Shown here piece by piece: positions 1-8,037 of a stretch of 64,000 nucleotides of DNA. This stretch comes from Pseudomonadota bacterium. GTDB lineage: Bacteria; Pseudomonadota; Alphaproteobacteria; Rhodobacterales; Rhodobacteraceae. The stretch lies in assembly GCA_038533575.1 (NCBI GenBank), contig JBCAYL010000001.1, positions 186,001-250,000 of the forward strand. Reading direction: 5' to 3'. The first letter of the stretch is position 1; the number at the start of each line of letters is the position of its first letter. The translations under genes were made by a program, and so were the position numbers. Under the pieces are notes generated by a model, which saw only the letters and a list, made by a program, of their open reading frames with translations, did not search any database and was not told the DNA's origin.

Positions 1-377
1 GCCATGGGCGCGGCGCGCCCGAGGAGGCGCTCCCAGAAGCTGCGCTTGCGCCGGGTGTCGAGCTCGGAGACGGAGAAGCCCCGGATCGTGGTCACGATCT
101 GACGCAGCGAGTCGCCGGCTGGGCCCACATCCTTGTTCTTGACGCCCGCCAGCATGGACTGGGAGATTTCCTGCAACTCGGCCTGCGCCGCGGAGCCGAA
201 TTCCACGATGGACTGCGTGTTCTTGACGTCGATCTCGGCCACGCGCTTGGCGATCTCGGGCTCCGCCGTCTCGTTGACAGGCACGAGCGCGTTCGACGGT
301 TCGGGCAGCACGACGGCGGTGACTTTTTCCACGTCGGCCAGGGCGGCCTCTGCACGGGTGCGGACGTCTTCTTTCAT
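1..377 (-). CDS. TelA-family toxic anion resistance protein (N-terminal part, cut by window edge)
   Basis: Only the first 125 or so codons are in the window; the gene continues beyond position 1. The visible part has a charged, alanine-rich helical start, then the stretch ISQSMLAGVKNKDVG and further on DTRRKRSFWERLLGRA, which fit the conserved N-terminal half of TelA-family proteins. The family is cytosolic, largely alpha-helical and associated with tolerance of tellurite, cell-envelope drugs and other stress; its biochemical activity is not settled. The start is ATG at 377, with GAGGGA just upstream. It lies 145 bases downstream of an XpaC-like gene on the same strand, the usual partner of telA, which supports the call. 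An inverted repeat (399-405 with 416-422) lies in the leader. Confidence 0.85.
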   Translation of the reverse strand, partial: MKEDVRTRAEAALADVEKVTAVVLPEPSNALVPVNETAEPEIAKRVAEIDVKNTQSIVEFGSAAQAELQEISQSMLAGVKNKDVGPAGDSLRQIVTTIRGFSVSELDTRRKRSFWERLLGRAAPM

Positions 378-522
378 GGTGGTCCCTCTGTTGGCGGTGG
401 CCCCGTTTTTCTCGGCGGGGCCTTGGTCAAATACCCTGGCTCGTGGCTTGGGTGGTGGCCCGACGGGGCCGGTTAATGAAAGCCCTCGCGGGGCAGTTGA
501 AAATGCGCCCTCTCGGACGGGC

Positions 523-1401
523 TCACTGCACACCCTCCCGGGCGAGGCGATCGCGGAGCACCTTGATCTCGATATCCATGTCGGTGCGGTTGTCGGTCAT
601 GAGTTTCTCCGTCTTCGCGGCGAAATTCCCGTCCAGATCATCGAGGAGCGCGAGATATTGCGCCTTGTCCTCGGGCTTCGGCTGGCGGCCGTAGAGATCG
701 GAGAACTTGAGCGTCGCGTCGCGCGCGCCCATCAAATAGACGCCGAGAAACTTCCTTGCGGCGGTGAGATCGCGCGGATCTTCCTCAACGGTGCGAAACA
801 TCTTGCGCGCGGTGGCCTGGAAGGCGGCGACGCGGCGCTCGAGCCCGCGGTCCTTCAGCCCGGCGATGGCCGTGGTCATGGAGCCCAGATAGGCCTCCGC
901 CTCGTCCACCACCCGCGCCACGCGGTCCTGCTGGAACTGGTCGATGCCCTCTGCGCCCTTGTCGCTCAGCGGGTCAAGCCCGAAGGCCCCGAGATGGAGC
1001 GCCGCGCCCACCGCGCCCACGACGACCGCAGGGAAGGCGCCCATGGTCGCCAGCGACGCCAGCGCGAGCCCCGCCCCGAGCACGGCAGCGCCCGCGATCT
1101 TGCGCGGCATGGCCGGGCGCTTGGCGATGGTGCGCGCAGTGTAGGCCTCCTCGGCCACGAGCCCCTCGCGCGTGAGCCACGCAGCGAGCAGCATGAGCGC
1201 GAGGGCCACGATATTGACGGCGAGCGTCGTGGCACCCGAGCCGAAAAGCGAGAAGACGAGGGGCAGGGGCGCGATGAAGAGAAGATTGACCCGCAGCCCC
1301 ACCGCGGAGGGGCGCGCGCCCTCGTAGGGCGAGCTCGGCGCAGGCCGCGCGTTTTCAGTCGCGCCGCCCTTCGAGTACTTCCCGCCGTAGCGCTCCGCCA
1401 T
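523..1401 (-). CDS. XpaC-like (5-bromo-4-chloroindolyl phosphate hydrolysis family) membrane protein
   Basis: A 292-residue protein of the XpaC family, named after a Bacillus protein first noticed through X-phosphate hydrolysis; true enzymatic activity is unproven and the family mostly co-occurs with telA. Residues 1-35 are polar and low complexity. Hydrophobic segments lie near 37-54, 58-77, 102-120 and 123-141, so the N-terminal half is membrane-embedded. Residues 150-292 form a soluble, charged helical domain of the kind seen across the family. The ATG at 1401 overlaps the stop of a tiny upstream reading frame (TGATG), suggesting coupled translation. The neighbours (TerC upstream, TelA downstream, all minus strand) point to a role in membrane or anion stress, by inference from context. 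Confidence 0.85.
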   Translation of the reverse strand: MAERYGGKYSKGGATENARPAPSSPYEGARPSAVGLRVNLLFIAPLPLVFSLFGSGATTLAVNIVALALMLLAAWLTREGLVAEEAYTARTIAKRPAMPRKIAGAAVLGAGLALASLATMGAFPAVVVGAVGAALHLGAFGLDPLSDKGAEGIDQFQQDRVARVVDEAEAYLGSMTTAIAGLKDRGLERRVAAFQATARKMFRTVEEDPRDLTAARKFLGVYLMGARDATLKFSDLYGRQPKPEDKAQYLALLDDLDGNFAAKTEKLMTDNRTDMDIEIKVLRDRLAREGVQ

Positions 1402-1484
1402 CAGACGCCCCCCGTGATCGACACGGTGAGGATCAGCACGATGAGGAGCAGCCAGCTCAGGTTTTGCAGCGCTTTACCGGACAT
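1401..1484 (-). CDS. 27-residue single-pass membrane peptide, coupled to the XpaC-like gene
   Basis: A short frame reading MSGKALQNLSWLLL followed by more hydrophobic residues and ending ITGGV. It has a small positively charged head and one hydrophobic segment of about 17 residues, as expected for a one-pass inner-membrane peptide. Support for it being real: ATG at 1484 is preceded by GAGGGG at a good distance, and its TGA overlaps the ATG of the XpaC-like gene, so the two are probably translated in tandem. No homologue is recognised from memory. It could instead be a leader peptide that only sets translation of the next gene. Too short for standard gene callers. Confidence 0.55.
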   Translation of the reverse strand: MSGKALQNLSWLLLIVLILTVSITGGV

Positions 1485-1547
1485 TGCCCCTCACTCGTCT
1501 CCATGCACTTTACCATAGGTATGACGGCCGTGAACTACCAGTTCTCC

Positions 1548-2405
1548 TCATCCATTTTGCGTCGCCGCCCGTTCGGCGGAGAGCTTCCTGCGGTAGCGCG
1601 ACTGGATGATCTCCACGGCGAAAAGCACGATCACCGCGAAGTAGAACGTCGTCTTTGACATGGGCACGATGGCAAAGCCGAAGACGCGGAGCGCGAGGTC
1701 GTTGTCATGGGTCGTGTGGCTGGCCACGTCGGCGCTCACGGCGGATTCGGCCGCATGGGCGGCGGCGACGCCGGCCTCGCCGATGAGCACCACGCCCACG
1801 ATGAGCAGGATAAAGAGCCCAAGCACCTCGTAGGCGCGGTTTTTCTCGATGAAGGCTGTCACCCCGTCAGCGAGGAGCAGCATGGCGAGCCCCGACAAGA
1901 GGATCGCCGTGGCCAGCACGATGAAGACATCCGTGATCGCGATGGCCGACAGGACCGAATCGAAGGAAAAGATCAGGTTCATCAGTACGATGAGGGTGAT
2001 GACCTGCGCCGCGGATTTCGACGATTTGCCTTCGACGTCGGTGTGGAGGTGCTCGATCGTCAGCAGATGCGTGATCTCCTTGACGGCCGTGTACATGATG
2101 AAGACGCCGCCGAAGAGGAAGACGATGGTGGCGAAATTCACACCGCCTTCGATGACGCCCTCCCAGTCGAAGACGAAGAAGGGCGCGGCCAGCGCGTCAA
2201 GCAGCTGGACCATGGCGAAGAGGAGCACCACGCGCAGCGCCACCGCGATGATGATGCCCCAGAAGCGCACGGTCTTCTGCTGGGCCAGCGGCGCGCGCTG
2301 GGACTCGATCGAGATGTAGAGGAGATTGTCGAACCCGAGCACCGCCTGCAGGAAGCAGAGCATCAGCAGGTTACCCAGGTTTTCGAAGGTCAGGAGCTCG
2401 GCCAT
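1548..2405 (-). CDS. TerC family integral membrane protein
   Basis: A 285-residue polytopic membrane protein of the TerC/Alx family. Visible family signatures include NLLMLCFLQAVLGFDN near the N-terminus and NLIFSFDSVLSAIAI in the middle; the paired acidic residues in these helices are conserved and thought to take part in metal ion handling (Mn2+ export in characterised Alx/MeeY/MeeF members). An insert of about 25 polar residues rich in Ala, Ser and His precedes the last membrane segment. ATG at 2405 (MAELLTF) is preferred; an in-frame TTG at 2438 would add 11 residues. It is the first gene of a same-strand set followed by the 27-residue peptide, XpaC-like and TelA-like genes, a Ter-type stress cluster. 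Confidence 0.88.
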   Translation of the reverse strand: MAELLTFENLGNLLMLCFLQAVLGFDNLLYISIESQRAPLAQQKTVRFWGIIIAVALRVVLLFAMVQLLDALAAPFFVFDWEGVIEGGVNFATIVFLFGGVFIMYTAVKEITHLLTIEHLHTDVEGKSSKSAAQVITLIVLMNLIFSFDSVLSAIAITDVFIVLATAILLSGLAMLLLADGVTAFIEKNRAYEVLGLFILLIVGVVLIGEAGVAAAHAAESAVSADVASHTTHDNDLALRVFGFAIVPMSKTTFYFAVIVLFAVEIIQSRYRRKLSAERAATQNG

Positions 2406-2576
2406 GGGAATGCATCCGTGAAAAGGTCTGTTCTCCAATGCTTAGGGCCGGGAGCGGGGCAAAGATAGCCCTCGGGTTGTGCCACTATGGCGGTGCTTGG
2501 AGCAAAGAGAGGAGGCCCCGGATCAGGCCACGGATCAGGTCCCGGGCGCGCGTCCGACAGCCGTGGGACGCGGTGC

Positions 2577-3356
2577 CTAGCCGCGCGGGCCTTGTCTGCG
2601 GCGGCGCGGCTGAAGCTTGGGCTTCGTGGACCATCCCATCTGGTCGGCGAGGACGCGCTGACGCACCTCCTCCACCTCGCCCGCCTTCAGCTCGCGCAGC
2701 TGAAAGGGCCCGTAGCTCACCCGGATCAGGCGGTTCACGGTGAGGCCGATCGCCTCGGCGGCTCGGCGGATCTCGCGGTTCTTGCCCTCGCGCAGCGCGA
2801 TGGTGAGCCAGGCATTGGCGCCCTGCTGGCGGTCGAGTGTGACCTGCATGGGCTGGAAGCGCTCACCGTCCACCGCGAGGCCCATGCGCAGCGGCTCCAG
2901 GGTCTCGTCCTTGGGGCTGCCATTCACGCGGACGCGGTAGCGGCGCAGCCAGCCCGTGGCAGGCAGCTCGAGCTTGCGCTTAAGCTCGCCGTCGTTCGTC
3001 AGAAGCAGCAGCCCCTCGGAATTGAGATCGAGGCGGCCCACGCTCATCACCCGGGGCAGATGCGCGGGCAGGTTGGCAAAGACCGTGTCGCGGCCCTTCT
3101 CGTCGCGCTCGGTCGTCACGAGGCCCGGGGGCTTGTGATAGAGCCAGAGCCGCGCGGGCTCGGCCTCCTTGATGGGCTGGCCATCCACGGTGATCTTGTC
3201 GGCGGCGGTCACGTTGCGCGCGGGCGAGGTCAGGACCTCGCCGTTCACCGCCACGCGGCCCCGCGCGATCATCTCCTCCGCGCCCCGGCGCGAGGCCACG
3301 CCCGCACGGGCGAGCACCTTGGCGATCCTGTCGCCGGGTTTTGCCGTCTCTGCCAT
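2577..3356 (-). CDS. rluB: 23S rRNA pseudouridine synthase, RluB/RsuA family
   Basis: A 259-residue enzyme that isomerises a specific uridine in rRNA to pseudouridine. An S4 RNA-binding domain covers residues 8-55 (KVLARAGVASRRGAEEMI). The catalytic domain shows the KPPG motif at 75-78 and the family motif VGRLDLNSEGLLLLTNDG, with catalytic Asp at about 110. The C-terminus is a short basic tail. RluB (helix 90 of 23S rRNA) is the likeliest member because of the HKPPGLVTTxxDxxGRxTV pattern, but RsuA/RluE/RluF share the fold, so the exact target is an inference. It is divergent from tadA with about 55 bases between starts, pairing two RNA-modification genes. Confidence 0.88.
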   Translation of the reverse strand: MAETAKPGDRIAKVLARAGVASRRGAEEMIARGRVAVNGEVLTSPARNVTAADKITVDGQPIKEAEPARLWLYHKPPGLVTTERDEKGRDTVFANLPAHLPRVMSVGRLDLNSEGLLLLTNDGELKRKLELPATGWLRRYRVRVNGSPKDETLEPLRMGLAVDGERFQPMQVTLDRQQGANAWLTIALREGKNREIRRAAEAIGLTVNRLIRVSYGPFQLRELKAGEVEEVRQRVLADQMGWSTKPKLQPRRRRQGPRG

Positions 3357-3411
3357 GGCGCGGGCCTAGCGCACCCCTTGCCCCGCGCCAAGGGCGATGC
3401 GATGCGAAGGG

Positions 3412-3861
3412 ATGGAACGCTTTCCCCATATGCGCCGCGCGCTGGAGCTCGCGCGCGCCGCCGCGGAGGCGGGCGAGGTGCCCGTCGGCGCTGTGCTTGT
3501 CGGCCCGGACGGCGCGGTCCTTGCGGAGGCGCGCAACCGGATGCGCGAGCGCCGGGACCCGACGGCCCATGCCGAGATCGATGCCATCCGCGCCGCCTGC
3601 GCGGCGCTGGGCGCCGAGCGGCTACCGGGGGCGGAGCTCCACGTGACGCTCGAGCCCTGCCCGATGTGCGCCGCGGCCATCTCCGCGGCACGGATCGCGC
3701 GGCTCCATTACGGGGCATCGGATCCGAAATCGGGCGGGGTCGAGCGGGGGCCGCGGGTCTTCTCGCATCCCCAGGCGCATCACGTGCCGGAGATCTACGA
3801 CGGCATCCTGGCGGCCGAGGCCGCAGCACTGCTCAGGGCGTTTTTCGGCGCGCGCCGATAG
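3412..3861 (+). CDS. tadA: tRNA-specific adenosine deaminase TadA
   Basis: A 149-residue zinc deaminase converting adenosine 34 of tRNA-Arg(ACG) to inosine; normally essential. Zinc and catalytic residues are clear: HAE at 53-55 (H ligand and the proton-shuttle Glu) and PCPMC at 82-86 (two Cys ligands). Length and order match the TadA/CDA family. The chosen ATG at 3412 is preceded by GAAGG; an in-frame ATG at 3397 would add five residues and is also possible. The stop at 3861 is followed within eight bases by a perfect GC palindrome that begins a repeat element. Confidence 0.92.
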   Translation: MERFPHMRRALELARAAAEAGEVPVGAVLVGPDGAVLAEARNRMRERRDPTAHAEIDAIRAACAALGAERLPGAELHVTLEPCPMCAAAISAARIARLHYGASDPKSGGVERGPRVFSHPQAHHVPEIYDGILAAEAAALLRAFFGARR

Positions 3862-3868
3862 GCATGGC

Positions 3869-4005
3869 GTGGGGGCCAGCCCCCACAGCCCCGAGGTACG
3901 GGGCACAAAGAAACCGGGCAGCGAAAGAAAGTCGTCAACGGCACCCGGGGCATGTGGGGCGCGCGCGGCGGCGCGTGGTCTCGGCTTCTTTGTGCCTCGT
4001 ACCTC
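3869..4005. repeat. Palindromic intergenic repeat element, family A, copy 1
   Basis: Starts with the palindrome GTGGGGGC-CA-GCCCCCAC (3869-3886). Then GAGGTACGGGGCACAAAGAA (3893-3912) recurs inverted as TTCTTTGTGCCTCGTACCTC (3986-4005), matching at 19 of 20 positions, with 73 bases between the arms. The same two blocks reappear at 22540-22583. It sits between the ends of tadA (plus) and a minus-strand gene, so the first hairpin may also end transcription. Confidence 0.75.
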
Positions 4006-4080
4006 CCCCGGAGGGCCCCTGCCGCCCAAGGCGCTTCGCCCTGCCTGTCGGGCGCAGGGGAAGCAGGGATGTGGCCGCCC

Positions 4081-4767
4081 TCAGAGGTCGAGCGGGACCA
4101 TCACTTCGGGTTCCCGCACATCGACGCCTGGGAGCGCGGCCTCGAGCGGGGCCGCGGATTGGGCGAGGGCGGGGAAGGTGCGGTAGTGCTGCGGGATCAC
4201 CGTCTTGAACGAGAAATAAGTCTTTGCCGCGTAGGCGGCCTCTTCCATGCCCATCGTGTAGTAGCCGCCCGCGCAGAGGATGCCGATCTCGGGTTTGTAG
4301 AAATCGCCCATCCAGGCCATGTCGGCCATGATCGTCGTGTCTCCGGAAAAGTAGAGTGTCCTGCCCTCGCCGGTGACCATGAAGCCCGTGGGGTCTCCCG
4401 CGTAGAAGCCCTTCTCCCCGATTGTCGAGGAGTGGGAGGCGGGCACCATGGCGACGCGCACGTCGCCCACTGCGATGGTGCCGCCCTTGTTATAGGCGTG
4501 GCCTTCGACGGCGCCGGCCGCGGCGAGATGCTTGACGAGCTCGACCATGCCCGAGACCGGCGCGCCCGTGGCGGCACTCACGTCCGCGAGGCCGCTCACA
4601 TGGTCGAAATGGCCGTGGGTGGCGAGAATATGCGTGGCGCCCGCCGTGGCGGCGGCGGCATCCTGACCCTCCATCATCGGGTTCCCCTCGAGCCAGGGAT
4701 CGATGAGGATCACCTCCCCCGCGATCTCGAGCCGCCACGAGGCGTGGCCCAGCCATGTGAGTTTCAT
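4081..4767 (-). CDS. UPF0173-type metal-dependent hydrolase (metallo-beta-lactamase fold)
   Basis: A 228-residue protein with a full metallo-beta-lactamase fold. The N-terminus MKLTWLGHASWRLE and the motif THGHFDH (residues 50-56, HxHxDH) supply the di-metal site, with further ligands in ASHSS and SGDT. It matches the UPF0173 group (YtkL-like), small hydrolases with no agreed substrate. No signal peptide is present, so it should be cytosolic. It is divergent from the ceramidase-like gene, with about 50 bases between starts. Substrate not predicted. Confidence 0.88.
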   Translation of the reverse strand: MKLTWLGHASWRLEIAGEVILIDPWLEGNPMMEGQDAAAATAGATHILATHGHFDHVSGLADVSAATGAPVSGMVELVKHLAAAGAVEGHAYNKGGTIAVGDVRVAMVPASHSSTIGEKGFYAGDPTGFMVTGEGRTLYFSGDTTIMADMAWMGDFYKPEIGILCAGGYYTMGMEEAAYAAKTYFSFKTVIPQHYRTFPALAQSAAPLEAALPGVDVREPEVMVPLDL

Positions 4768-4819
4768 GTCGACCTCCCTATCTTGCAGCGCAACGCTACC
4801 ACGGGGAGGTCCTGCGGCA

Positions 4820-5482
4820 ATGAACTGGATGGAGCAGATCGACGGCTACTGCGAGCGGGTGGACTTCACCTATTGGGCCGAGCCGGTGAACGCACTGACG
4901 AATGCGGCCTTTCTCGTGGCGGCTTTCATCATGTACCGGCGGGTGCAGGGCACGGGCCTTCCCATCGCCTATCTCCTCATCGCGATCCTCGCGGCGATCG
5001 GCGTGGGCTCCTACCTCTTTCACACCCACGCCACGGTCTGGGCGGTGACGGCGGACGTGGTGCCCATCGGGCTTTTCATCCTGCTCTACCTTTTCGCGGT
5101 GGGGCTCCACTACCTGCATTGGCCCCGGTGGGCAGCGCTCCTGCTCACGGCAGCCTTTGTGCCCTTCGCGGCGCTCGTCGTGCCGCTCATCGAGCGGCTG
5201 CCCTTCTTCGCGATCTCGAACTTCTACTGGACGGTGCCGATCCTCCTTCTGCTATTCGCCCCGCTCGTGGCGCGGGAGAACTTTCAGACCGCGCGGGGGA
5301 TGATCCTCGGCGCGCTTCTCCTGTCGGTCTCGATCTCGGTGCGGTCGGTGGACGAGATCATCTGCGACGACTTTCCGCTCGGCTCGCATTTCCTCTGGCA
5401 TCTTCTCAACGGGCTCATGCTGGGCTGGATGATCGAGGTTTATCGGCGCCACATGGTTGGCAATCCCGCGCCTGCCCGCTAG
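4820..5482 (+). CDS. Ceramidase-domain (CREST superfamily) membrane protein
   Basis: A 220-residue polytopic membrane protein. The N-terminus MNWMEQIDGYCER is followed by about seven hydrophobic helices. Histidines in GSYLFHTHATVWAV and GSHFLWHLLNG match the zinc-binding histidines of alkaline ceramidases and related CREST hydrolases (PF05875). Those enzymes cleave the amide of ceramides; bacterial homologues are mostly uncharacterised and could act on other amide lipids such as ornithine lipids. ATG at 4820 starts just after the divergent MBL-fold gene promoter region. It is followed 29 bases later by gatC. Family assignment is good, substrate unknown. Confidence 0.78.
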   Translation: MNWMEQIDGYCERVDFTYWAEPVNALTNAAFLVAAFIMYRRVQGTGLPIAYLLIAILAAIGVGSYLFHTHATVWAVTADVVPIGLFILLYLFAVGLHYLHWPRWAALLLTAAFVPFAALVVPLIERLPFFAISNFYWTVPILLLLFAPLVARENFQTARGMILGALLLSVSISVRSVDEIICDDFPLGSHFLWHLLNGLMLGWMIEVYRRHMVGNPAPAR

Positions 5483-5511
5483 GACGCGGATCGACCCTTT
5501 CGGAGGACGTG

Positions 5512-5799
5512 ATGGCCATCGATACCGACACCGCGGCCAAGGTCGCCAAGCTCGCGCGGATCCGCGTGGAAGAGGAGCGTCTGCCCGCGCTGGCGGATGA
5601 ATTCAGCGCGATCCTCGGCTTCATCGAGCAGCTCTCGGAGGTGGACGTGGACGGAGTGGAGCCCATGGTCTCTGTCACGCCCATGCGCCTCAAGCGCCGC
5701 GCGGATGTGGTGACCGATGGCAGCCAGGCCGAGGCGGTGCTGAAGAACGCGCCTGACGCGCGCGAGGGCTTTTTTGCCGTGCCCAAGGTGGTGGAATGA
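5512..5799 (+). CDS. gatC: Asp-tRNA(Asn)/Glu-tRNA(Gln) amidotransferase subunit C
   Basis: A 95-residue subunit that wraps around GatA and stabilises the GatCAB complex, which makes Gln-tRNA(Gln) and Asn-tRNA(Asn) by transamidation. Helical N-terminal part ([17 protein letters not shown]) and the conserved [13 protein letters not shown] region are present, and the end [13 protein letters not shown] is the usual GatC terminus. ATG at 5512 follows CGGAGGAC. Its last four bases (ATGA) overlap the start of gatA, indicating an operon. gatB is not adjacent, which is common in alphaproteobacteria. Confidence 0.93.
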   Translation: MAIDTDTAAKVAKLARIRVEEERLPALADEFSAILGFIEQLSEVDVDGVEPMVSVTPMRLKRRADVVTDGSQAEAVLKNAPDAREGFFAVPKVVE

Positions 5800-7280
5800 G
5801 CGATCTTTCGAAGATGACGATCGCGGCGGCGCGGGATGCGCTGCGCGCGGGCGAGGTGACCTCGGCGGAACTCACGGAGGCCTGTCTCGGGGAGGCGGAG
5901 GCCGCGGGCGCGCTCGGCGCCTTCGTGCACCACACGCCCGAGATCGCGCGGGCCCAGGCCGCGGCGGCGGATGCACGCATCGCGGCGGGCGATGCGCCCG
6001 CCATGTGCGGCATTCCGCTCGGGATCAAGGATCTCTTTTGCACGAAGGGTGTTCCTTCCCAGGCGGCCTCCAGGATCCTCGAAGGCTTCAGGCCCGAATA
6101 CGAAAGCACGGTCACGTCCAAGCTCTTTGACGCGGGCGCGGTCATGCTGGGAAAGCTCAACATGGACGAATTCGCCATGGGCAGCTCGAACGAGACCTCC
6201 GTCTACGGCAACGCCGTCAACCCCTGGCGCGCGGGAAACTCGGATGCCGCGCTCACGCCCGGCGGCTCCTCCGGCGGCTCGGCGGCGGCGGTGGCAGGCG
6301 GGCTCTGCCTCGGTGCCACTGGCACAGATACCGGCGGCTCGATCCGCCAGCCCGCGGCTTTCACCGGCATCACGGGGCTTAAGCCCACCTATGGCCGCGT
6401 GTCGCGCTGGGGGATCGTGGCCTTTGCCTCCTCCCTCGACCAGGCGGGGCCCATGGCGCGCTCCGTGCGCGATTGCGCGATCATGCTGGGCGCGATGGCG
6501 GGCCACGATGAAAAGGATTCGACCTCTGCCGATCTGCCCGTGCCGAATTTCGAAGCGGCGCTCACCGGCGACATCAAGGGCAAGGTCATCGGCATCCCCA
6601 AGGAATACCGCATGGAGGGCATGCCCGCCGAGATCGAGGCGCTCTGGGCCGAGGGCCGCGCGATGCTCGAGGATGCGGGCGCCGTGATCCGCGACATTTC
6701 CCTGCCGCACACGAAATACGCGCTGCCGGCCTATTACGTGATCGCGCCAGCGGAGGCCTCCTCCAATCTCGCGCGCTACGACGGGGTGCGCTTTGGCCAT
6801 CGCGCCAAGCTCGACCAGGGCGACGGCATCACCGAGATGTACGAGAAAACACGCGCCGAGGGTTTCGGCGCAGAGGTCCAGCGCCGCGTCATGGTGGGGA
6901 CCTACGTGCTCTCCGCCGGGTTCTACGACGCCTACTACAACCGCGCGCGGAAGGTGCGGGCGCTGATCAAGAAGGATTTCGACGATGTCTTCGCCGCAGG
7001 CGTGGACGCGATCCTGACACCGGCCACGCCATCGGCGGCCTTCGAGCTCGGGAAGACATTCGACGATCCGGTGGAGATGTATCTCAACGATGTCTTCACC
7101 GTGACGGTGAACCTCGCGGGCCTGCCGGGCATCTCCGTCCCCGCGGGGCTCGATGGCGCGGGTCTGCCGCTGGGGCTTCAGCTCATCGGGCGGCCTTGGG
7201 AAGAGGGCGATCTGCTCAACACGGCCTTCGCGCTCGAGAGGGCGGCGGGCTTTTCCGCCACGCCTGCGCGGTGGTGGTAG
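5796..7280 (+). CDS. gatA: Asp-tRNA(Asn)/Glu-tRNA(Gln) amidotransferase subunit A
   Basis: A 494-residue amidase-signature enzyme that releases ammonia from glutamine for GatCAB. The Ser-cisSer-Lys triad can be read directly: Lys78 in GIPLGIKDL, Ser158 in [11 protein letters not shown] and Ser182 in [10 protein letters not shown]. Full length compared with the family. Start ATG at 5796 overlaps the gatC stop. A Cys82 close to the Lys is normal for the family. Nothing unusual; confident assignment. Confidence 0.95.
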   Translation: MSDLSKMTIAAARDALRAGEVTSAELTEACLGEAEAAGALGAFVHHTPEIARAQAAAADARIAAGDAPAMCGIPLGIKDLFCTKGVPSQAASRILEGFRPEYESTVTSKLFDAGAVMLGKLNMDEFAMGSSNETSVYGNAVNPWRAGNSDAALTPGGSSGGSAAAVAGGLCLGATGTDTGGSIRQPAAFTGITGLKPTYGRVSRWGIVAFASSLDQAGPMARSVRDCAIMLGAMAGHDEKDSTSADLPVPNFEAALTGDIKGKVIGIPKEYRMEGMPAEIEALWAEGRAMLEDAGAVIRDISLPHTKYALPAYYVIAPAEASSNLARYDGVRFGHRAKLDQGDGITEMYEKTRAEGFGAEVQRRVMVGTYVLSAGFYDAYYNRARKVRALIKKDFDDVFAAGVDAILTPATPSAAFELGKTFDDPVEMYLNDVFTVTVNLAGLPGISVPAGLDGAGLPLGLQLIGRPWEEGDLLNTAFALERAAGFSATPARWW

Positions 7281-7312
7281 GGGCGGCCGTGGTCGGCGCT
7301 TGGACGGCCCGT

Positions 7313-7348
7313 CGCGCTGGCATGGCCCGCCGCACTGGCATGGCCCGC
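7313..7348 (+). repeat. Two tandem 18-base units
   Basis: CGCGCTGGCATGGCCCGC (7313-7330) is repeated at once as CGCACTGGCATGGCCCGC (7331-7348), one mismatch. It lies in the short gap between gatA and the lipoprotein gene. Two copies only; may be chance slippage. Confidence 0.6.
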
Positions 7349-7386
7349 CGCGAGCCTGTATGACGCATCAAAGCGCGAGAGGTCCC

Positions 7387-8037
7387 ATGCGTGGAGCAGT
7401 GATCATCGGTTTCCTGGCCCTGGCGGCCTGTGCCCCAACCGTCCCTGATTCGGGCTCGGGCGTGGGCTTCGGCAGTCCTGACGAGTTTCTCGCCGCCCAG
7501 GCGGCGCGCGACGCCGCGCTGCGCCGCTCGATCAGCCAAGACGGGGTGACGAATGTGCCTTCGCCGCCGCCGCCTACGGCAAATGACCCCGCTCTCAATG
7601 GGACCGCCGCGGCGGCCGCGACCGCGCCAGAGGCCACGGACCGCGCGCCCACCGGCATCTCTGACGAGCAGAATTTCGATGCCGTCTCGGAACGAGAAAC
7701 GATTGAGAGCGACGCCGCGCGCATCGCGGCCAACCGCGCGGCCTTCGAGGTCGTGGCGCCCACGGCACTGCCGTCGCGCACGGGCGCGGGGCCCAATATC
7801 GTGGAATACGCGCTGCGAACGACGAATAGCGTGGGGCAATCGCTCTACCGCCGCTCGGGGCTCTCCAATCGCAATCGGCACTTGCGCAACTGCGCCGAAT
7901 TCCCCAGCGCCGACATCGCGCAGCAGACCTTCCTCGCTGCCGGCGGCCCCGAACGCGACCGGCGCAACCTCGATCCCGATGGCGACGGCTTCGCCTGCGC
8001 CTGGGATCCCGCGCCCTTCCGCGTGGTGGGCAACTGA
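7387..8037 (+). CDS. Lipoprotein with Excalibur-like calcium-binding C-terminus
   Basis: A 216-residue exported lipoprotein: MRGAVIIGFLALAAC gives a signal peptide ending in a lipobox with Cys15. Residues 20-130 are low complexity, rich in Ala, Pro and Thr, probably a flexible spacer. The C-terminal segment CAEFPSADIAQQTFLAAGG followed by DRRNLDPDGDGFACAW matches the Excalibur module, in which DxDxDGxxC binds Ca2+ and two cysteines bracket the loop. The role of this module is thought to be at the cell surface. The stop codon overlaps the proposed start of a peptidoglycan amidase gene, so a cell-wall function is a fair inference. Confidence 0.75.
   Translation: MRGAVIIGFLALAACAPTVPDSGSGVGFGSPDEFLAAQAARDAALRRSISQDGVTNVPSPPPPTANDPALNGTAAAAATAPEATDRAPTGISDEQNFDAVSERETIESDAARIAANRAAFEVVAPTALPSRTGAGPNIVEYALRTTNSVGQSLYRRSGLSNRNRHLRNCAEFPSADIAQQTFLAAGGPERDRRNLDPDGDGFACAWDPAPFRVVGN

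Noticed and set aside
133-1518. Long plus-strand open frame of 461 codons
   Set aside because: Antisense to TelA-like and XpaC-like genes; composition (runs of Arg, Glu, His) is that of a shadow frame in GC-rich DNA and it matches no family.
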